DNA of 64,000 bases from an uncultured Eubacteriales bacterium (GCA_934457415.1 CAKSHM010000007.1:54809-118808), one strand, 5' to 3'. Positions 7,960 through 18,085 are shown, counted from the stretch's first letter. The notes: generated by a model not told the origin, from the letters alone. Program-made: numbers and translations.

Positions 7960-8653
7960 AATCCTTTATAACCTGTTCAAGATATATTAAAAAGGCTTCG
8001 GGCAATGAAGCATTATCAAGTTTATTCATATTTCTATGGGTTTTTGCTGCATTTTCATCCGCACTGTCGGAAATCCTCCTCAGGGACGCGAAAGGAACGT
8101 CGGCAAAATTGCAGACAGCGGCTATCGCTGCGGATTCCATATCACATGAAGATGCGTCAAAGCTTTCATATAAATACCTGCTTAAGCTTTCATCACAGAT
8201 GAACTTATCTCCGGATACGGCAGTTTCGCTCAACTCAAATCCCATCTTAACCGCAATTTCAAGAAGCTTTGAGTCGGCAAAAGGAAATTCGGTCTGTTCC
8301 GGCTTAAAATAAGGCTTATAGCCTATAAGCGACAAATCAAAATCGTGCTCTATAAATCTTTTTGGAAATAAAAAACCGCCAACCGGTTCGAGCATAAGTC
8401 CGCCCGACATTCCGAAATTAAGAATTATTTTGCAGTCTGAATCTATAAGGTGCATGCATGCCGCCGCGGCATTCACCTTTCCTACTCCGCTGTTAAGGCA
8501 AATAACCTCCGCACCGCCGAGTCTTAAGCTTATTCCTTTTCTTTTAAAGAAATTAAAAGTTTTAAAATCAAGTTTTTTCACACATTCGGCAAAAGGGATA
8601 AATTCATCCTTATCCGCTATAACTACGCCGATTTTCTTTATTCCGTTTTCCAT
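7949..8653 (-). CDS. phosphorylase-superfamily nucleosidase, MTA/SAH nucleosidase-like
   Basis: A 234-residue PNP/UDP-family protein. The motif series SGVGKVNAAAA, FGMSGGL, SGDKFI, CDMESAAIAAVC and RRISDSAD corresponds to the substrate-binding Met-Glu and catalytic Asp of 5'-methylthioadenosine/S-adenosylhomocysteine nucleosidases, which cleave adenine from the SAM by-products MTA and SAH. The N terminus is more divergent than in Pfs proper (KDEF in place of the usual catalytic EE region), so another nucleoside is possible. It is coupled to the flippase gene downstream. Confidence 0.75.
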   Translation of the reverse strand: MENGIKKIGVVIADKDEFIPFAECVKKLDFKTFNFFKRKGISLRLGGAEVICLNSGVGKVNAAAACMHLIDSDCKIILNFGMSGGLMLEPVGGFLFPKRFIEHDFDLSLIGYKPYFKPEQTEFPFADSKLLEIAVKMGFELSETAVSGDKFICDESLSRYLYESFDASSCDMESAAIAAVCNFADVPFASLRRISDSADENAAKTHRNMNKLDNASLPEAFLIYLEQVIKDYEY

Positions 8654-8656
8654 AAA

Positions 8657-9016
8657 TTATTTGATTTTTGCTCCGCAATTATTACAAAAAACCGAATTTT
8701 CTGCATTCAGTGCGCGGCAATTGGGGCATATAATTTTATTTTTAGATTCCGCAACCTCAATTTCAAGCATTTCGATTTCAGATTCTTTCGCCTTGATATC
8801 CTCGATTATTCTTTTAACTTCATCGCTGTTTTCTGTGCTGTCCTTTAATTCCCTGTAAAATATCCTGCCCAAATCCGCAAAATCCTTATCCGCCGCATTT
8901 TTTACGGCGGCAATTTTAAGCTTGTTTTTACCGGTATTTACAAGTTTGCCTGTTTTTTTGCAGGCTACATCAACGGTTTCCTTTGCCTTGTTTACAAATT
9001 CATCGAGTTTTCCCAT
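8657..9016 (-). CDS. coiled-coil zinc-ribbon protein, function unknown
   Basis: A 119-residue protein. The N-terminal two thirds are charged and helical, with a likely coiled coil (about 58-90, KRIIEDIKAKESEIEMLEIE). The C terminus is a zinc ribbon with CPNC and CNNCG. Such small zinc-ribbon proteins are common in Clostridia, but no specific role is known to me. It sits 3 bases upstream of the nucleosidase gene and 31 bases after the kinase gene, inside the housekeeping run. Confidence 0.8.
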   Translation of the reverse strand: MGKLDEFVNKAKETVDVACKKTGKLVNTGKNKLKIAAVKNAADKDFADLGRIFYRELKDSTENSDEVKRIIEDIKAKESEIEMLEIEVAESKNKIICPNCRALNAENSVFCNNCGAKIK

Positions 9017-9047
9017 GGCTTATACCTCTCTTTATAAAAATATAACA

Positions 9048-9962
9048 TTAACCTATAAATTCTCTGAGCAGTGAATTTTCGGGAACAAATTTTCTGTCAA
9101 CACTTTCGAATTTTTCCATCATTTCTTCAAGATACATAAATTCATCATAATAAGGATACGAGTTGTCAGCACTCTCTTTGAGCTTTAAAAATCTGTTTTT
9201 ATAAAGACCTAATTCATAAGGATGAAATGTAGTAAGGTGCATATCGGCGGTTGGCTTGAACTTATAAAGGTTTTCCCTTTCGCCCTCGATTACACCCTTC
9301 CACATTTTAAGAGTTTCAAAAAGCGGAGAATTCCTGAAAATCTCGTCTCTTAATATCCTTCTTATCATTCTTATCTGCCGGCTTGAAATAAGCTTGACTC
9401 CGTTTTCATCAACAACGTTTCGATTGACGCTGATATAAACCTTAAAGATATTTTTTCTTTCGACCAGATCCGTTATAACGGGATTTAAAGCATGCAGACC
9501 CTCTACTATAACTATTCCTTTATTGCCGATATCAATATCTGCAAAATCTTTTTTTCTCAGCTTTGTCATAAAATCAAATTTCGGTACGCTTGCTTTTCCG
9601 TAAGTTATTATATCGTTGAAGCAATCTTCAAGAAGCTCTATATCAAGTGAATTAACCGATTCAAAATCCTTTTCCCCGTTTTTAAGAACAGGAAGCTTAT
9701 CCGATGCAAGATAAAAATCGTCAAGCGAGATCACCTGAACGGTTTCATCCAGTTTTAAAAGCTCTTCTTTCAAAAGATGCGCGGTAGTCGTTTTACCGGA
9801 GGACGAAGGTCCTGCAATGGCTACGATTTTTATATCGCTGTCCCCCGACACATGCTCGGCGAGTTTTTTTACTATACCGCAGTATTCAGCCTCGCACTCG
9901 TTTACAAACAAGGACGGATCGGTTTTGATTTTTTCATTTATCAGGTTTACTGAATTTATCAT
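9048..9962 (-). CDS. uridine kinase-like nucleoside kinase
   Basis: A 304-residue P-loop kinase of the uridine kinase/phosphoribulokinase family. Walker A is GPSSSGKTTT (51-60), SLDDFYL follows as the substrate Asp motif, and GIVIVEGLHAL is the Walker B-like strand. The RxxRRxLRDE region resembles the lid. In Clostridia this family often carries an N-terminal TGS or ThrRS-like domain; here only about 45 residues precede the P-loop, so it is the short form. Its start lies inside hemZ (29-base overlap). Confidence 0.85.
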   Translation of the reverse strand: MINSVNLINEKIKTDPSLFVNECEAEYCGIVKKLAEHVSGDSDIKIVAIAGPSSSGKTTTAHLLKEELLKLDETVQVISLDDFYLASDKLPVLKNGEKDFESVNSLDIELLEDCFNDIITYGKASVPKFDFMTKLRKKDFADIDIGNKGIVIVEGLHALNPVITDLVERKNIFKVYISVNRNVVDENGVKLISSRQIRMIRRILRDEIFRNSPLFETLKMWKGVIEGERENLYKFKPTADMHLTTFHPYELGLYKNRFLKLKESADNSYPYYDEFMYLEEMMEKFESVDRKFVPENSLLREFIG

Positions 9963-11418
9963 AAAAGCTTATTGCCCTTTCCTTTCTTGAGATCTGTTCA
10001 TCAAATCTTGTGATATATTCATAAGGGTATTTGAAGTTAAAAATTCTCTCGATCAAATTGCCGTCAGGCTCTCTTAATTTTGTGACGGCGCTTGCGCCTG
10101 CTGCAAATATCGAATGTGTTTCGTCCATTATAAAAACATTATAAAGGCACTCGCAGCCCTTTTTAGCATACCCGACATTTTCAAGATTTCCCACCGTTTT
10201 ACTCTGCCTGTACATATAATACGGTAAAATTCCGTTTTTCTCAAGCTTCTCTCTTGCCATGTCAACCATTTCGCCCGCTTCATTCTCATTAAGACTGTTT
10301 TTAAATGTTTTATCCTTAGTTATAAAAGAAGCCCTTTTATAGCTAAGCGAATGAACGGTGATGCTCTCAGGGTCAAGCGCAATAACCTTATCAAGGGTTT
10401 CTTCAAAGCTTTTAAGGCTATCTCCCTCAAGGCCTGCAATTAAATCCATATTGATATTATCAAAGCCAAGCTTTCTTGCAAGCTTAAAGGCCTCGACGGT
10501 CTCGGCGGAAGAATGCTTTCTTCCTATAATTTCAAGCACCTTATCGTTCATAGTCTGCGGATTTATGCTGATTCTTGAAACCGAATGATTTTTTAAAACC
10601 TTAAGCTTTTCCTCAGTTATCGTATCCGGTCTTCCGGCTTCAACCGTGAATTCCCTTAAATACGAAAAATCAAAATTGTTTTCAACCGTTCTTAAAACCC
10701 TTTCTAAAAGTTCAGGGCTAAGAGTTGTGGGAGTTCCGCCGCCGATATAAACCGTTTCAAGCCTTAAATTGAACCTTTTTGCGATTTCAGCGGTTTGCTT
10801 AAGCTCCTCGCATAAAAGCAAAACATATTCAGGCATTATATCCGCCGCTTTCTCGATTGAGTGAGAAACAAATGAGCAATACGAGCATCTTGACGGACAA
10901 AACGGTATTGATATATAAAGACTGTAAGAATTATCCTTAGACAATGCAATAATCTTTTCTTCGCTTTTGACCGTTTCTTTTATAAGACTTATTTTTTTAT
11001 CGGATACCGAAAATTTATCTTTAAATATCCGCTCGGCTTCTTCAAAAGAAAACTGCTCGCTTAATTTCAAAAAAAGCTTTGCCGGTCTTATTCCCGTTAA
11101 TATTCCCCACCCTGAGGAATATCCCGTTATATCGCCCAAGGCTTTGTAAAGCAGGCTGCAGATTGTTATTTCGCATTCTTTTTTTATGTCAAAAAACGAT
11201 TCGGTCACATTATCAGTATATGACGATTTTTTATTTGATATATTTACATTGACCTCGGCAGAATACTTTCCGCCCTCATTTTTAAGCAGGCAGAAAATTC
11301 CTTCGGTTTCATCGGTCAATTCATGAAATATTTTAATTTTTTCAAAAGGAAAAAATATTCCTATCAGCTTTTCAGTTTCATAATCAAAGGTATGGTTAAT
11401 ATTAAAAACATTTATCAT
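9934..11418 (-). CDS. hemZ: radical SAM protein HemZ (coproporphyrinogen III dehydrogenase-like)
   Basis: A 494-residue radical SAM enzyme of the HemN/HemZ family. Three cysteines of the Cx3Cx2C motif that hold the [4Fe-4S] cluster are visible at 174, 178 and 181 (CPSRCSYC). The GGGTPTTLSP motif and an extra N-terminal domain of about 160 residues are typical of HemZ. It may oxidise coproporphyrinogen III, although no other heme genes are in the window and several HemN homologues have other jobs. The dtd-MBL-hemZ neighbourhood is common in Clostridia. Overlaps the upstream gene by 4 bases. Confidence 0.88.
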   Translation of the reverse strand: MINVFNINHTFDYETEKLIGIFFPFEKIKIFHELTDETEGIFCLLKNEGGKYSAEVNVNISNKKSSYTDNVTESFFDIKKECEITICSLLYKALGDITGYSSGWGILTGIRPAKLFLKLSEQFSFEEAERIFKDKFSVSDKKISLIKETVKSEEKIIALSKDNSYSLYISIPFCPSRCSYCSFVSHSIEKAADIMPEYVLLLCEELKQTAEIAKRFNLRLETVYIGGGTPTTLSPELLERVLRTVENNFDFSYLREFTVEAGRPDTITEEKLKVLKNHSVSRISINPQTMNDKVLEIIGRKHSSAETVEAFKLARKLGFDNINMDLIAGLEGDSLKSFEETLDKVIALDPESITVHSLSYKRASFITKDKTFKNSLNENEAGEMVDMAREKLEKNGILPYYMYRQSKTVGNLENVGYAKKGCECLYNVFIMDETHSIFAAGASAVTKLREPDGNLIERIFNFKYPYEYITRFDEQISRKERAISFYDKFSKPDK

Positions 11419-12038
11419 AATTCTATATAAGGGTTGTACTTTTTTTCGTGTCCTATATCGGTGGGTGTTCCATGGCCGGGGTAAACCTTCATATCATCAG
11501 GGAATTCATTTAAAAGTAATTTAACAGAATTTATAAGGTCTTTTCCGTTTCCGCCGAAAAATCTGTCGTTTCCTATGCTTTCATAAAACAACGTGTCGCC
11601 CGAAAACATAACGCCGTTTATAATATAAACTGCTCCGCCGACGGTGTGTCCGGCAGTAAGCACCGTTTTTATAACCAAATCACCAACCGTTAAAATATCA
11701 TTGTTTTTGAGCTTTATATCGGCATAAAACGGCTCGATATCAATGCCGAACATCTGCGAAAGATTGGCTTTTTTATCACGGAGCGCATATTCGTCCGGCT
11801 CACCTATCGCGATTTTAACACCATAGCGGTTTTTAAGCTCCCCGGCTCCGCCTATATGGTCAAAATGAGCGTGAGTCAAAAGAATAACCGCTTCTTTTTT
11901 ATCTTTTAAAGAGGAATTTAAGAATTCGGAAATTTCAGAAGTAAAGGAAGCAGGGTCAATTATGACTGCGGATTTTAAAGAAGAAATAAGATAACAGTTG
12001 GTTTGCATTTCCCCTAAAACCAAGGTTTTTATCTCCAT
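11415..12038 (-). CDS. MBL-fold hydrolase, glyoxalase II/YqgX-like
   Basis: A 207-residue metallo-beta-lactamase fold protein. THAHFDHIGG (55-64) supplies HxHxDH, GHTVGGAVY and FSGDTLFYES give the third His and bridging Asp, and PGHGTPTDIGHEK the last metal ligands. This matches the short YqgX/GloB-like thioester hydrolases of Firmicutes. It lies between dtd (adjacent) and hemZ (4-base overlap). The substrate is not determinable. Confidence 0.88.
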   Translation of the reverse strand: MEIKTLVLGEMQTNCYLISSLKSAVIIDPASFTSEISEFLNSSLKDKKEAVILLTHAHFDHIGGAGELKNRYGVKIAIGEPDEYALRDKKANLSQMFGIDIEPFYADIKLKNNDILTVGDLVIKTVLTAGHTVGGAVYIINGVMFSGDTLFYESIGNDRFFGGNGKDLINSVKLLLNEFPDDMKVYPGHGTPTDIGHEKKYNPYIEL

Positions 12039-12497
12039 TTATTTCTTCCTCCAAATTTCTGTATCAAGCATTATTGTTACAGGTCCGTCATTGACAAGCG
12101 TTACCTGCATATCGGCGCCGAAAATTCCTTTTTCAACGGTTTTAACGCCGTAACCGTTAAGTAATTCGCAAAACTTATCATACATTTCCGATGCTGTATC
12201 AGGCCTCATTGCATTGATAAAAGACGGACGGTTGCCCTTTTTTGTGTCAGCAGCCAAAGTAAACTGAGAAATGCATAGGATCTCGCCGCCGACATCTGTA
12301 AGCGAGAGGTTCATTTTACCGTCTTCATCCTCAAAAATTCTTAAATTCACCGTCTTTTTGGCAAGAACCTCAATATCGGTCTCATCGTCGCCCTCTACGG
12401 CGCAAAATAGTATAAGAAATCCCTTACCGCATTTTCCGCAAAGCTTATTTTCTACACTGACCGACGCTTTATTTACTCTTTGAATAAGGGCCTTCAT
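12039..12497 (-). CDS. dtd: D-aminoacyl-tRNA deacylase
   Basis: A 152-residue DTD protein (family norm about 145-150). It removes D-amino acids and glycine wrongly attached to tRNA. Diagnostic motifs are MKALIQRVNKASVSV at the N terminus, the cross-subunit SQFTLAADTKKGNRPSF motif and the C-terminal NDGPVTIMLDT segment containing the Gly-cisPro-like selectivity loop region. It overlaps relA by 4 bases. Confidence 0.96.
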   Translation of the reverse strand: MKALIQRVNKASVSVENKLCGKCGKGFLILFCAVEGDDETDIEVLAKKTVNLRIFEDEDGKMNLSLTDVGGEILCISQFTLAADTKKGNRPSFINAMRPDTASEMYDKFCELLNGYGVKTVEKGIFGADMQVTLVNDGPVTIMLDTEIWRKK

Positions 12498-14689
12498 TTG
12501 CTTATCCTTTCGATACTGTAAATTCCCTTTATTTTTTCAATTCTGGCTATTATACTCTTTAAATGCTCAACGCTTTCCGCGCTTATTGTTACAATTATAA
12601 CACAGTTGCCGTTTTTAGTCTGTCTTGCGTTGACAGAATGCGTGGCTACACGCATATTATTAAGCGTGTTTATAATATCAATAAGCAGTCCTTCCCTGTC
12701 AATAGCTCCTATATGAAGGGTTGAAATAAAACTTTCGGCACATGAGTCTGACCAATGTGCGGGAATCCATCTGTCGGGTTCCGCACAAGAGGAAATATCA
12801 ATAGGAACATTCGGACAGTCTCTTTTATGCACAGAAACACCGTGTCCCCGTGTAATAAATCCGATTATTTCATCCCCAGGAAGCGGAGCGCAGCATTTTG
12901 CAAGCTTAATAAGGCAATTATCAATTCCCTCGATAACCACTCCGTCGGTTGAGGTTCTCTTGGCTGTGACGGCAGGCGGCATTTCGGGAGGCTTTGCCGC
13001 CGCAGTACGCTTATTATAATCCTCTCTGATACGGGGCATAAGCTTAGATAAAATAAGTCCGCCGTAGCCTAAAGCCGCAAAGAATTCATCGCGGTTTGCA
13101 AGGTGGAGCCTTTCGGCAATCTGGTCTAAAAATCCGTTAAGCTCATCCTCGGAAAGATTTATGGCGTTGCGCCTGAATTCACGCTCGACCATTTCCTTGC
13201 CTTCGGCGATATTCTCGGCTCTTCTTTCCTTTTTGAACCATGATCTGATTTTTGATTTTGCCTGATTTGTAACGGCAATATTTATCCAGTCTCTGCTTGG
13301 ACCGTGACCGGCCTGATTGGTAGTTATTATTTCAATAACCTCGCCTGTCTGAACAACATGGTTTATAGGGGCGATCTTCCCGTTCACCTTAGCGCCCACC
13401 ATTTTAATTCCGACAGCCGAATGAATTGCAAACGCAAAATCGACGACGGTAGACCCTACGGGCAGATTTATCACATCGCCCTTAGGTGTTACCGCAAAAA
13501 CATCCTCCTGAGACAAATCGACCTTAATGCTTCTTACAAGCTCGGACGCGTCTCCCGAGGAATCCTGATCCTCCAATATCTGCCTTATCCATGCAAGGCG
13601 GTTTTCAAAGCTTTTATCGTTTGAATTTATTCCTGCTTTATATTTCCAGTGCGCCGCTATTCCGTATTCCGCGGTATGGTGCATATCAAAGGTTCTTATC
13701 TGAATTTCAAACGGCACTCCGTCGCGGCTTATTACGGTGGTATGAAGCGACTGATACATATTGGGTTTTGGCGTTGAAATATAATCCTTGAACCTATTTG
13801 GAATAGGACGGAACATATCATGCATTATACCTAAGATATTATAGCAGTCCGCAACAGTATCTGTTATAATTCTAATCGCGTAAATATCATAAATTTCGTC
13901 AAAATCCTTGCCCTGAAGATACATCTTGCGGTAAATGCCGTAAATTGATTTAACACGGCTTTGAAAGGACATTTTAACATTCGGCATTTCCTCTTTAAGA
14001 CGCTCTTCTATACGCTGACGCAGATCGTCAAGCAGGGTTTCCCTATCCTTGCTCCGTTCCTTTAAAAGCTCGGAGATTTCATTATAGGCAACGCTGTCAA
14101 GGTGCTTAATGGCAAGGTCCTCAAGTTCTTCCTTAACCGTTCTGATACCGAGTCTGTGTGCGATAGGAGCATAAACCTCCAAAGTTTCAAGCGATTTATC
14201 AAGCTGTTTTTGAGGAGACATAGCGTCTAATGTTCGCATATTATGGAGACGGTCCGCAAGCTTAATGATTATTACCCTGATATCCTTACCCATGGCAATA
14301 AGCATTTTACGCAGGGTCTCAGCCTGCTGCTGCTCTTTGGAATTAAAGGAAAGCTTTCCGATTTTCGTGACACCGTCAACAAGCAAAGCTATTTCAGAAC
14401 CGAATTCTTTTCTTAAATCTTCTAATGTTACATCTGTATCTTCAACTACATCGTGCAGAAGCGCCGCCGCGATGGAGCTTGAATCCATACCTAAGGTTAC
14501 GATTATTTTTGCTACACACAGAGGGTGAATATAATAATCCTCTTTAGAAAGCCTTTTTTGTCCGGCATGATGCAAAACGCAGAATTCGTAAGCCTTTTTA
14601 ATAAGCTCATAATCATATTCTCCGCCTTGTTCATGCATTAAATCATCAAGGCTTTTATAATTATCAAGCTCTGCTTTTTTCATCATCAT
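12494..14689 (-). CDS. relA: bifunctional (p)ppGpp synthetase/hydrolase RelA/SpoT
   Basis: A 731-residue Rel enzyme controlling the stringent response. Domain order: HD hydrolase (HDVVEDTD, 79-86, residues intact), RelA/SpoT synthetase (about 235-345, including the KPNMYQSLHTTV substrate segment), TGS (about 400-460), helical and zinc-finger-like region (KCCAPLPGD), ACT/RRM (about 655-731). Both halves look active, as expected for the single long Rel of Firmicutes. Start: AAAGGAGGT sits just before three consecutive ATGs. The recJ-relA-dtd order is conserved in Clostridia. Confidence 0.97.
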   Translation of the reverse strand: MMMKKAELDNYKSLDDLMHEQGGEYDYELIKKAYEFCVLHHAGQKRLSKEDYYIHPLCVAKIIVTLGMDSSSIAAALLHDVVEDTDVTLEDLRKEFGSEIALLVDGVTKIGKLSFNSKEQQQAETLRKMLIAMGKDIRVIIIKLADRLHNMRTLDAMSPQKQLDKSLETLEVYAPIAHRLGIRTVKEELEDLAIKHLDSVAYNEISELLKERSKDRETLLDDLRQRIEERLKEEMPNVKMSFQSRVKSIYGIYRKMYLQGKDFDEIYDIYAIRIITDTVADCYNILGIMHDMFRPIPNRFKDYISTPKPNMYQSLHTTVISRDGVPFEIQIRTFDMHHTAEYGIAAHWKYKAGINSNDKSFENRLAWIRQILEDQDSSGDASELVRSIKVDLSQEDVFAVTPKGDVINLPVGSTVVDFAFAIHSAVGIKMVGAKVNGKIAPINHVVQTGEVIEIITTNQAGHGPSRDWINIAVTNQAKSKIRSWFKKERRAENIAEGKEMVEREFRRNAINLSEDELNGFLDQIAERLHLANRDEFFAALGYGGLILSKLMPRIREDYNKRTAAAKPPEMPPAVTAKRTSTDGVVIEGIDNCLIKLAKCCAPLPGDEIIGFITRGHGVSVHKRDCPNVPIDISSCAEPDRWIPAHWSDSCAESFISTLHIGAIDREGLLIDIINTLNNMRVATHSVNARQTKNGNCVIIVTISAESVEHLKSIIARIEKIKGIYSIERISK

Positions 14690-16692
14690 ACCTCCTTTAA
14701 AAGCTTATTATAAATCTTTGAACTATTTAAACTTGTTTTTTCTTTTGAAGGAATTCCGAATATAATTTCGCCCTCTCTTCCCGCAAGATTCAGCTCCTCT
14801 AAGACATTAAGAGACATAACCGCCTTTGCGTAGGAAACTTCATCGGAAAGAATATATTTTATGCTTTCATTCCTTATTTTTTTACCTATGATTTTTTTAT
14901 ATACTATTCCTACCTCTTCACGGGTAGGAGTGATTTCCGAAGAGCTTTCTTTAAGACCGGAAAGATAATCGTCAAGAGAAAAAAGACTGTTAAAATATTC
15001 TTCCTCTTTAAATCCCGACGGCCTTATTCCCTTTATCTGCACAGAAAGATTATGTTCACCCTTGAATTCATTTATTCCGACGCAAATTGCAACATCTATT
15101 TTTTCGCCGGCGTTAAAACAGAATTCGTCTGTTTTAACACCGAAGGCAAGCGCCTGAAATGAGGTGTTCCCTTTATTTAAAAGAAGCTTTGTATGCTTGC
15201 CGGAGCTTAGCGGCATTATTCTTACTATCTCGCAGTCCAAAACTGCAAAAACAGGAACGGGATTAGAGTTTCCGAAAGGCTCTAAAGCCTTAACCGAATA
15301 AGCCATATCCAGATTTAAAGCCGCGGGATTGATTTTAAAATCAATATTAAGCTCCGGCACCGAATTTCCGTTATTTAAAGCATAAATATTTATTCTTTTT
15401 CTGAAATCTTCGATATTTTCTTTTTCTATACTCATACCTGCAGCAAGCTCATGTCCGCCGAATTTTAAAAGCAGATTCCCGCAGAAAGAAAGCGCGTCAT
15501 GCAGATTAAAGCCCTTAAAGCTTCTGCCCGAACCGTGGCAAACGCCGTCCTCCTCGGTCATTATTATGCTCGGTCTGCCGTATTTTTCTGTAATCCTCGC
15601 CGCAACAATACCCAAAACTCCGCTATGCCAATTCTTCCCGCAGACAACAATAACGCGGTTATGGTTATATCCGTTTCTCTCTATTATTTCACATGCGGAT
15701 TTTGATATTTCTTTTTCCATAGACTGTCTTTTGGCATTTTCCGAATCTATCTCGTTTGCAAGGGATAAAGCACGCATGCTGTCTTTACATAAGAGCAGCT
15801 CAAATGCACGGTTTGCGTCACCCATTCTTCCTGCCGCGTTAATACGCGGAATGAGTCCGAAAGAAAGTCTTGAAGAATCAATATCATTGCGGTTAAGTCC
15901 TGCAACGCTTATAAGTGCGTTAACCCCCGCTCTTTTATTATTTCTTATATATTTAAGCCCCGATTTCACAATACAGCGGTTTTCATTGACAAGCGGCATA
16001 ACATCGCCGACAGTAGCCATCGCCACCAAGTCGGAATACAAATTAAGCAGCTGTTCGGGTTCCTTTTCTTCGATAACGCAGACAAGCTTAAACGCAACCA
16101 TTGCTCCGCAGATATCCTTGAAATCGGAAATATCGTCCGCTCGGTGGGGATCGACAACTGCCTCTGCCTCAGGCAGAACCTCCGGCGGAATATGGTGGTC
16201 GGTAACAACCGTTTTTAACCCCAATGAATTCGCATATGCTATTTCATCAAAAGCCGAAATACCGTTATCAACGGTGATAATAAGCTCAACACCCTTATTT
16301 TTTAAAATATCGACAGCCTGCTTATTCATCCCGTAGCCCTCTGAAATTCTGTCGGGAATATATGTAATTACATCGGCATTTCTAGATTTTAAATACTCGA
16401 ACATTAAAGCTGTTGAAGCGACGCCGTCGCAGTCATAATCCCCGAAAACGGCTATTTTTTTGCCCTCTCTGACAGCTTCTTTTATAATCTCAGCAGCTTT
16501 TTTTATATCTGAGAGCAGGTTAGGATCCGAAAAAACAGGCTCGTCGCTTAAAAATATTTCAAGCTCGCTTAAATCCTTTATATTTCTTGTGCCTGCAATC
16601 AGGGCGGCAAAGGGGTCTGCCTCGCAGATTTCGGCGGCCTTTTTTGCAAAATCTTTATCGGGATAACCGATATTCCATTTTTTTACAGCCAA
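14686..16692 (-). CDS. recJ: single-stranded-DNA-specific 5'-3' exonuclease RecJ
   Basis: A 668-residue DHH-family exonuclease for recombination and mismatch or base-excision repair. FGDYDCDGVAST (from 83) and TDHH (163-166) are metal-binding motifs of the DHH domain. GGHELAAGMS is the DHHA1 GGGH-like motif, and an OB domain follows. The reading starts at TTG (16690-16692), with a G-rich AAGGGGGG Shine-Dalgarno about 6 bases upstream. First gene of the housekeeping run, overlapping relA by 4 bases. Confidence 0.95.
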   Translation of the reverse strand: MAVKKWNIGYPDKDFAKKAAEICEADPFAALIAGTRNIKDLSELEIFLSDEPVFSDPNLLSDIKKAAEIIKEAVREGKKIAVFGDYDCDGVASTALMFEYLKSRNADVITYIPDRISEGYGMNKQAVDILKNKGVELIITVDNGISAFDEIAYANSLGLKTVVTDHHIPPEVLPEAEAVVDPHRADDISDFKDICGAMVAFKLVCVIEEKEPEQLLNLYSDLVAMATVGDVMPLVNENRCIVKSGLKYIRNNKRAGVNALISVAGLNRNDIDSSRLSFGLIPRINAAGRMGDANRAFELLLCKDSMRALSLANEIDSENAKRQSMEKEISKSACEIIERNGYNHNRVIVVCGKNWHSGVLGIVAARITEKYGRPSIIMTEEDGVCHGSGRSFKGFNLHDALSFCGNLLLKFGGHELAAGMSIEKENIEDFRKRINIYALNNGNSVPELNIDFKINPAALNLDMAYSVKALEPFGNSNPVPVFAVLDCEIVRIMPLSSGKHTKLLLNKGNTSFQALAFGVKTDEFCFNAGEKIDVAICVGINEFKGEHNLSVQIKGIRPSGFKEEEYFNSLFSLDDYLSGLKESSSEITPTREEVGIVYKKIIGKKIRNESIKYILSDEVSYAKAVMSLNVLEELNLAGREGEIIFGIPSKEKTSLNSSKIYNKLLKEV

Positions 16693-16769
16693 AAACCCGC
16701 CCCCCTTAGAATAATTTATTCATTTTATTTTAGCACTTTCTGAGGTTTTTTTCAACATATATTTAGACA

Positions 16770-16812
16770 AAAAATGCGGAAAGCAGAAAGATATACTTTC
16801 TGTTTTCCGCTA
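16770..16812 (-). terminator. terminator of the polysaccharide locus
   Basis: A 15-bp stem with one G-T pair (16776-16790 with 16796-16810), loop ATATA, followed on the minus strand by ATTTTTTG. It ends the operon starting at 21640. Confidence 0.9.
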
Positions 16813-16852
16813 TAACACAAAAATCCTTTAGTCTGAATAATTAAAAGTTTGA

Positions 16853-18085
16853 TTATTCATTTATAATTTCTTTTATTTGTTTACAGATTTTTTCAAAAGA
16901 AAAATCATTTTTAAAATAATCGGTATTGTCCGCAATGGAAAAATTCTCAGCTGAAAAGCTGTCAGTGATTCTAACAAGCTCTTCGGCAATTTCTTCGGGA
17001 GTAAAATCAGTCATTGAAATTATATTTCCGTTAAAGCTTTTAAGGTCCTTATTTTCATAAGTGTTCGTAATAGTTTTTATACCAAAAGTTGACATTTCCA
17101 ACGGAGGATAACTTGGGTGGGGCGAAATCATAAGCGAAATGCCGGCATAGCACGAACTCATTAAACTTGCGTAATTCTCAATTGTAAGTTTACCTACGGA
17201 TTTTAATGTACACCCATTTCCAACTACTAAAGGAGGATGTTTTTCTCCCGCTGAAATAAGCTCCCACTCTAAAGCATCATTTGCCAAAACAGCCCATTTT
17301 CTTAAGGATTCTGCTATAAGCTCCATACAGTTTCGTGATACCGAAGGGCGACCATAGACTAAAATCTTTTTTTCTTTTTTCTTTGGAGGATTTTTTATAA
17401 TTTCTTCCTTTAGAGAACTATTAAGAACAGGGTCAAAATAAAATTCCTTAAAAAAAGAATAATTATGAATTTTAAAATAATCCTTCAATTCGTGACTGTT
17501 AAAAACAGCTATAACATCTTTTTTAAAATGATAAGTGCTTTCAGCCATTGCACTGAACGAAGACCACGGATAAAAAAACGGTTCGTAGTCTTGTATAAAA
17601 TAAATCATCGGGAAATAATGTCCGAACTTTTCATTAATATAACTTAAGACACTGTCAGTTACAAAGGCCGTCCACCAAGCGGTAGTAATAAATAAATCAT
17701 TTTCGCCGACAGGTAAAGTTCTGTTTGCCCTGTCAGAAAAAGGAACTATTTGTTTTTCCGCTGTTGAATCGGATTCCGAATCACATAATACATAACCCGG
17801 ATAGCTGCGAAGATACTCCTCATAAGTAGCCTCGTCGGAAACTATCATCCTACATTTTCCGCCTAAAGAATCTGCTAATGCTTCATAAAATTTTAATGCA
17901 GTGGTTATTCCGCCAAAAACATGCTGCGGATTCAATGTGGGAACAATTATATTTAATCTAAAATCATTTTTCAACTTTGAATCCTGTCTGGGAACCATAG
18001 GAGTCAGCATAGGTAAAGAAGGATTAAAAACCGAAGCTCTTTTAAGCTTATTATAAAGAGATTTGGCAAATATTTTTATAGACAA
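16853..18085 (-). CDS. WsaF-like glycosyltransferase
   Basis: A 410-residue putative glycosyltransferase. The segment RLNIIVPTLNPQHVFGG, followed by ITTALKFYEAL, is the N-terminal signature of the WsaF rhamnosyltransferase family (GT4-like fold). A nucleotide-sugar-binding half follows (KKILVYGRPS, ISLMISPHPSYPPLEM). It probably adds a sugar, perhaps rhamnose, to a surface glycan built by this locus. It is the last gene of the exporter operon, 15 bases after the GT2 gene. Donor and acceptor are unknown. Confidence 0.8.
   Translation of the reverse strand: MSIKIFAKSLYNKLKRASVFNPSLPMLTPMVPRQDSKLKNDFRLNIIVPTLNPQHVFGGITTALKFYEALADSLGGKCRMIVSDEATYEEYLRSYPGYVLCDSESDSTAEKQIVPFSDRANRTLPVGENDLFITTAWWTAFVTDSVLSYINEKFGHYFPMIYFIQDYEPFFYPWSSFSAMAESTYHFKKDVIAVFNSHELKDYFKIHNYSFFKEFYFDPVLNSSLKEEIIKNPPKKKEKKILVYGRPSVSRNCMELIAESLRKWAVLANDALEWELISAGEKHPPLVVGNGCTLKSVGKLTIENYASLMSSCYAGISLMISPHPSYPPLEMSTFGIKTITNTYENKDLKSFNGNIISMTDFTPEEIAEELVRITDSFSAENFSIADNTDYFKNDFSFEKICKQIKEIINE

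Noticed and set aside
15566..16336. A 256-codon plus-strand frame
   Set aside because: It lies wholly antisense to recJ, has Ser/Thr/Ile-rich shadow composition and no Shine-Dalgarno.
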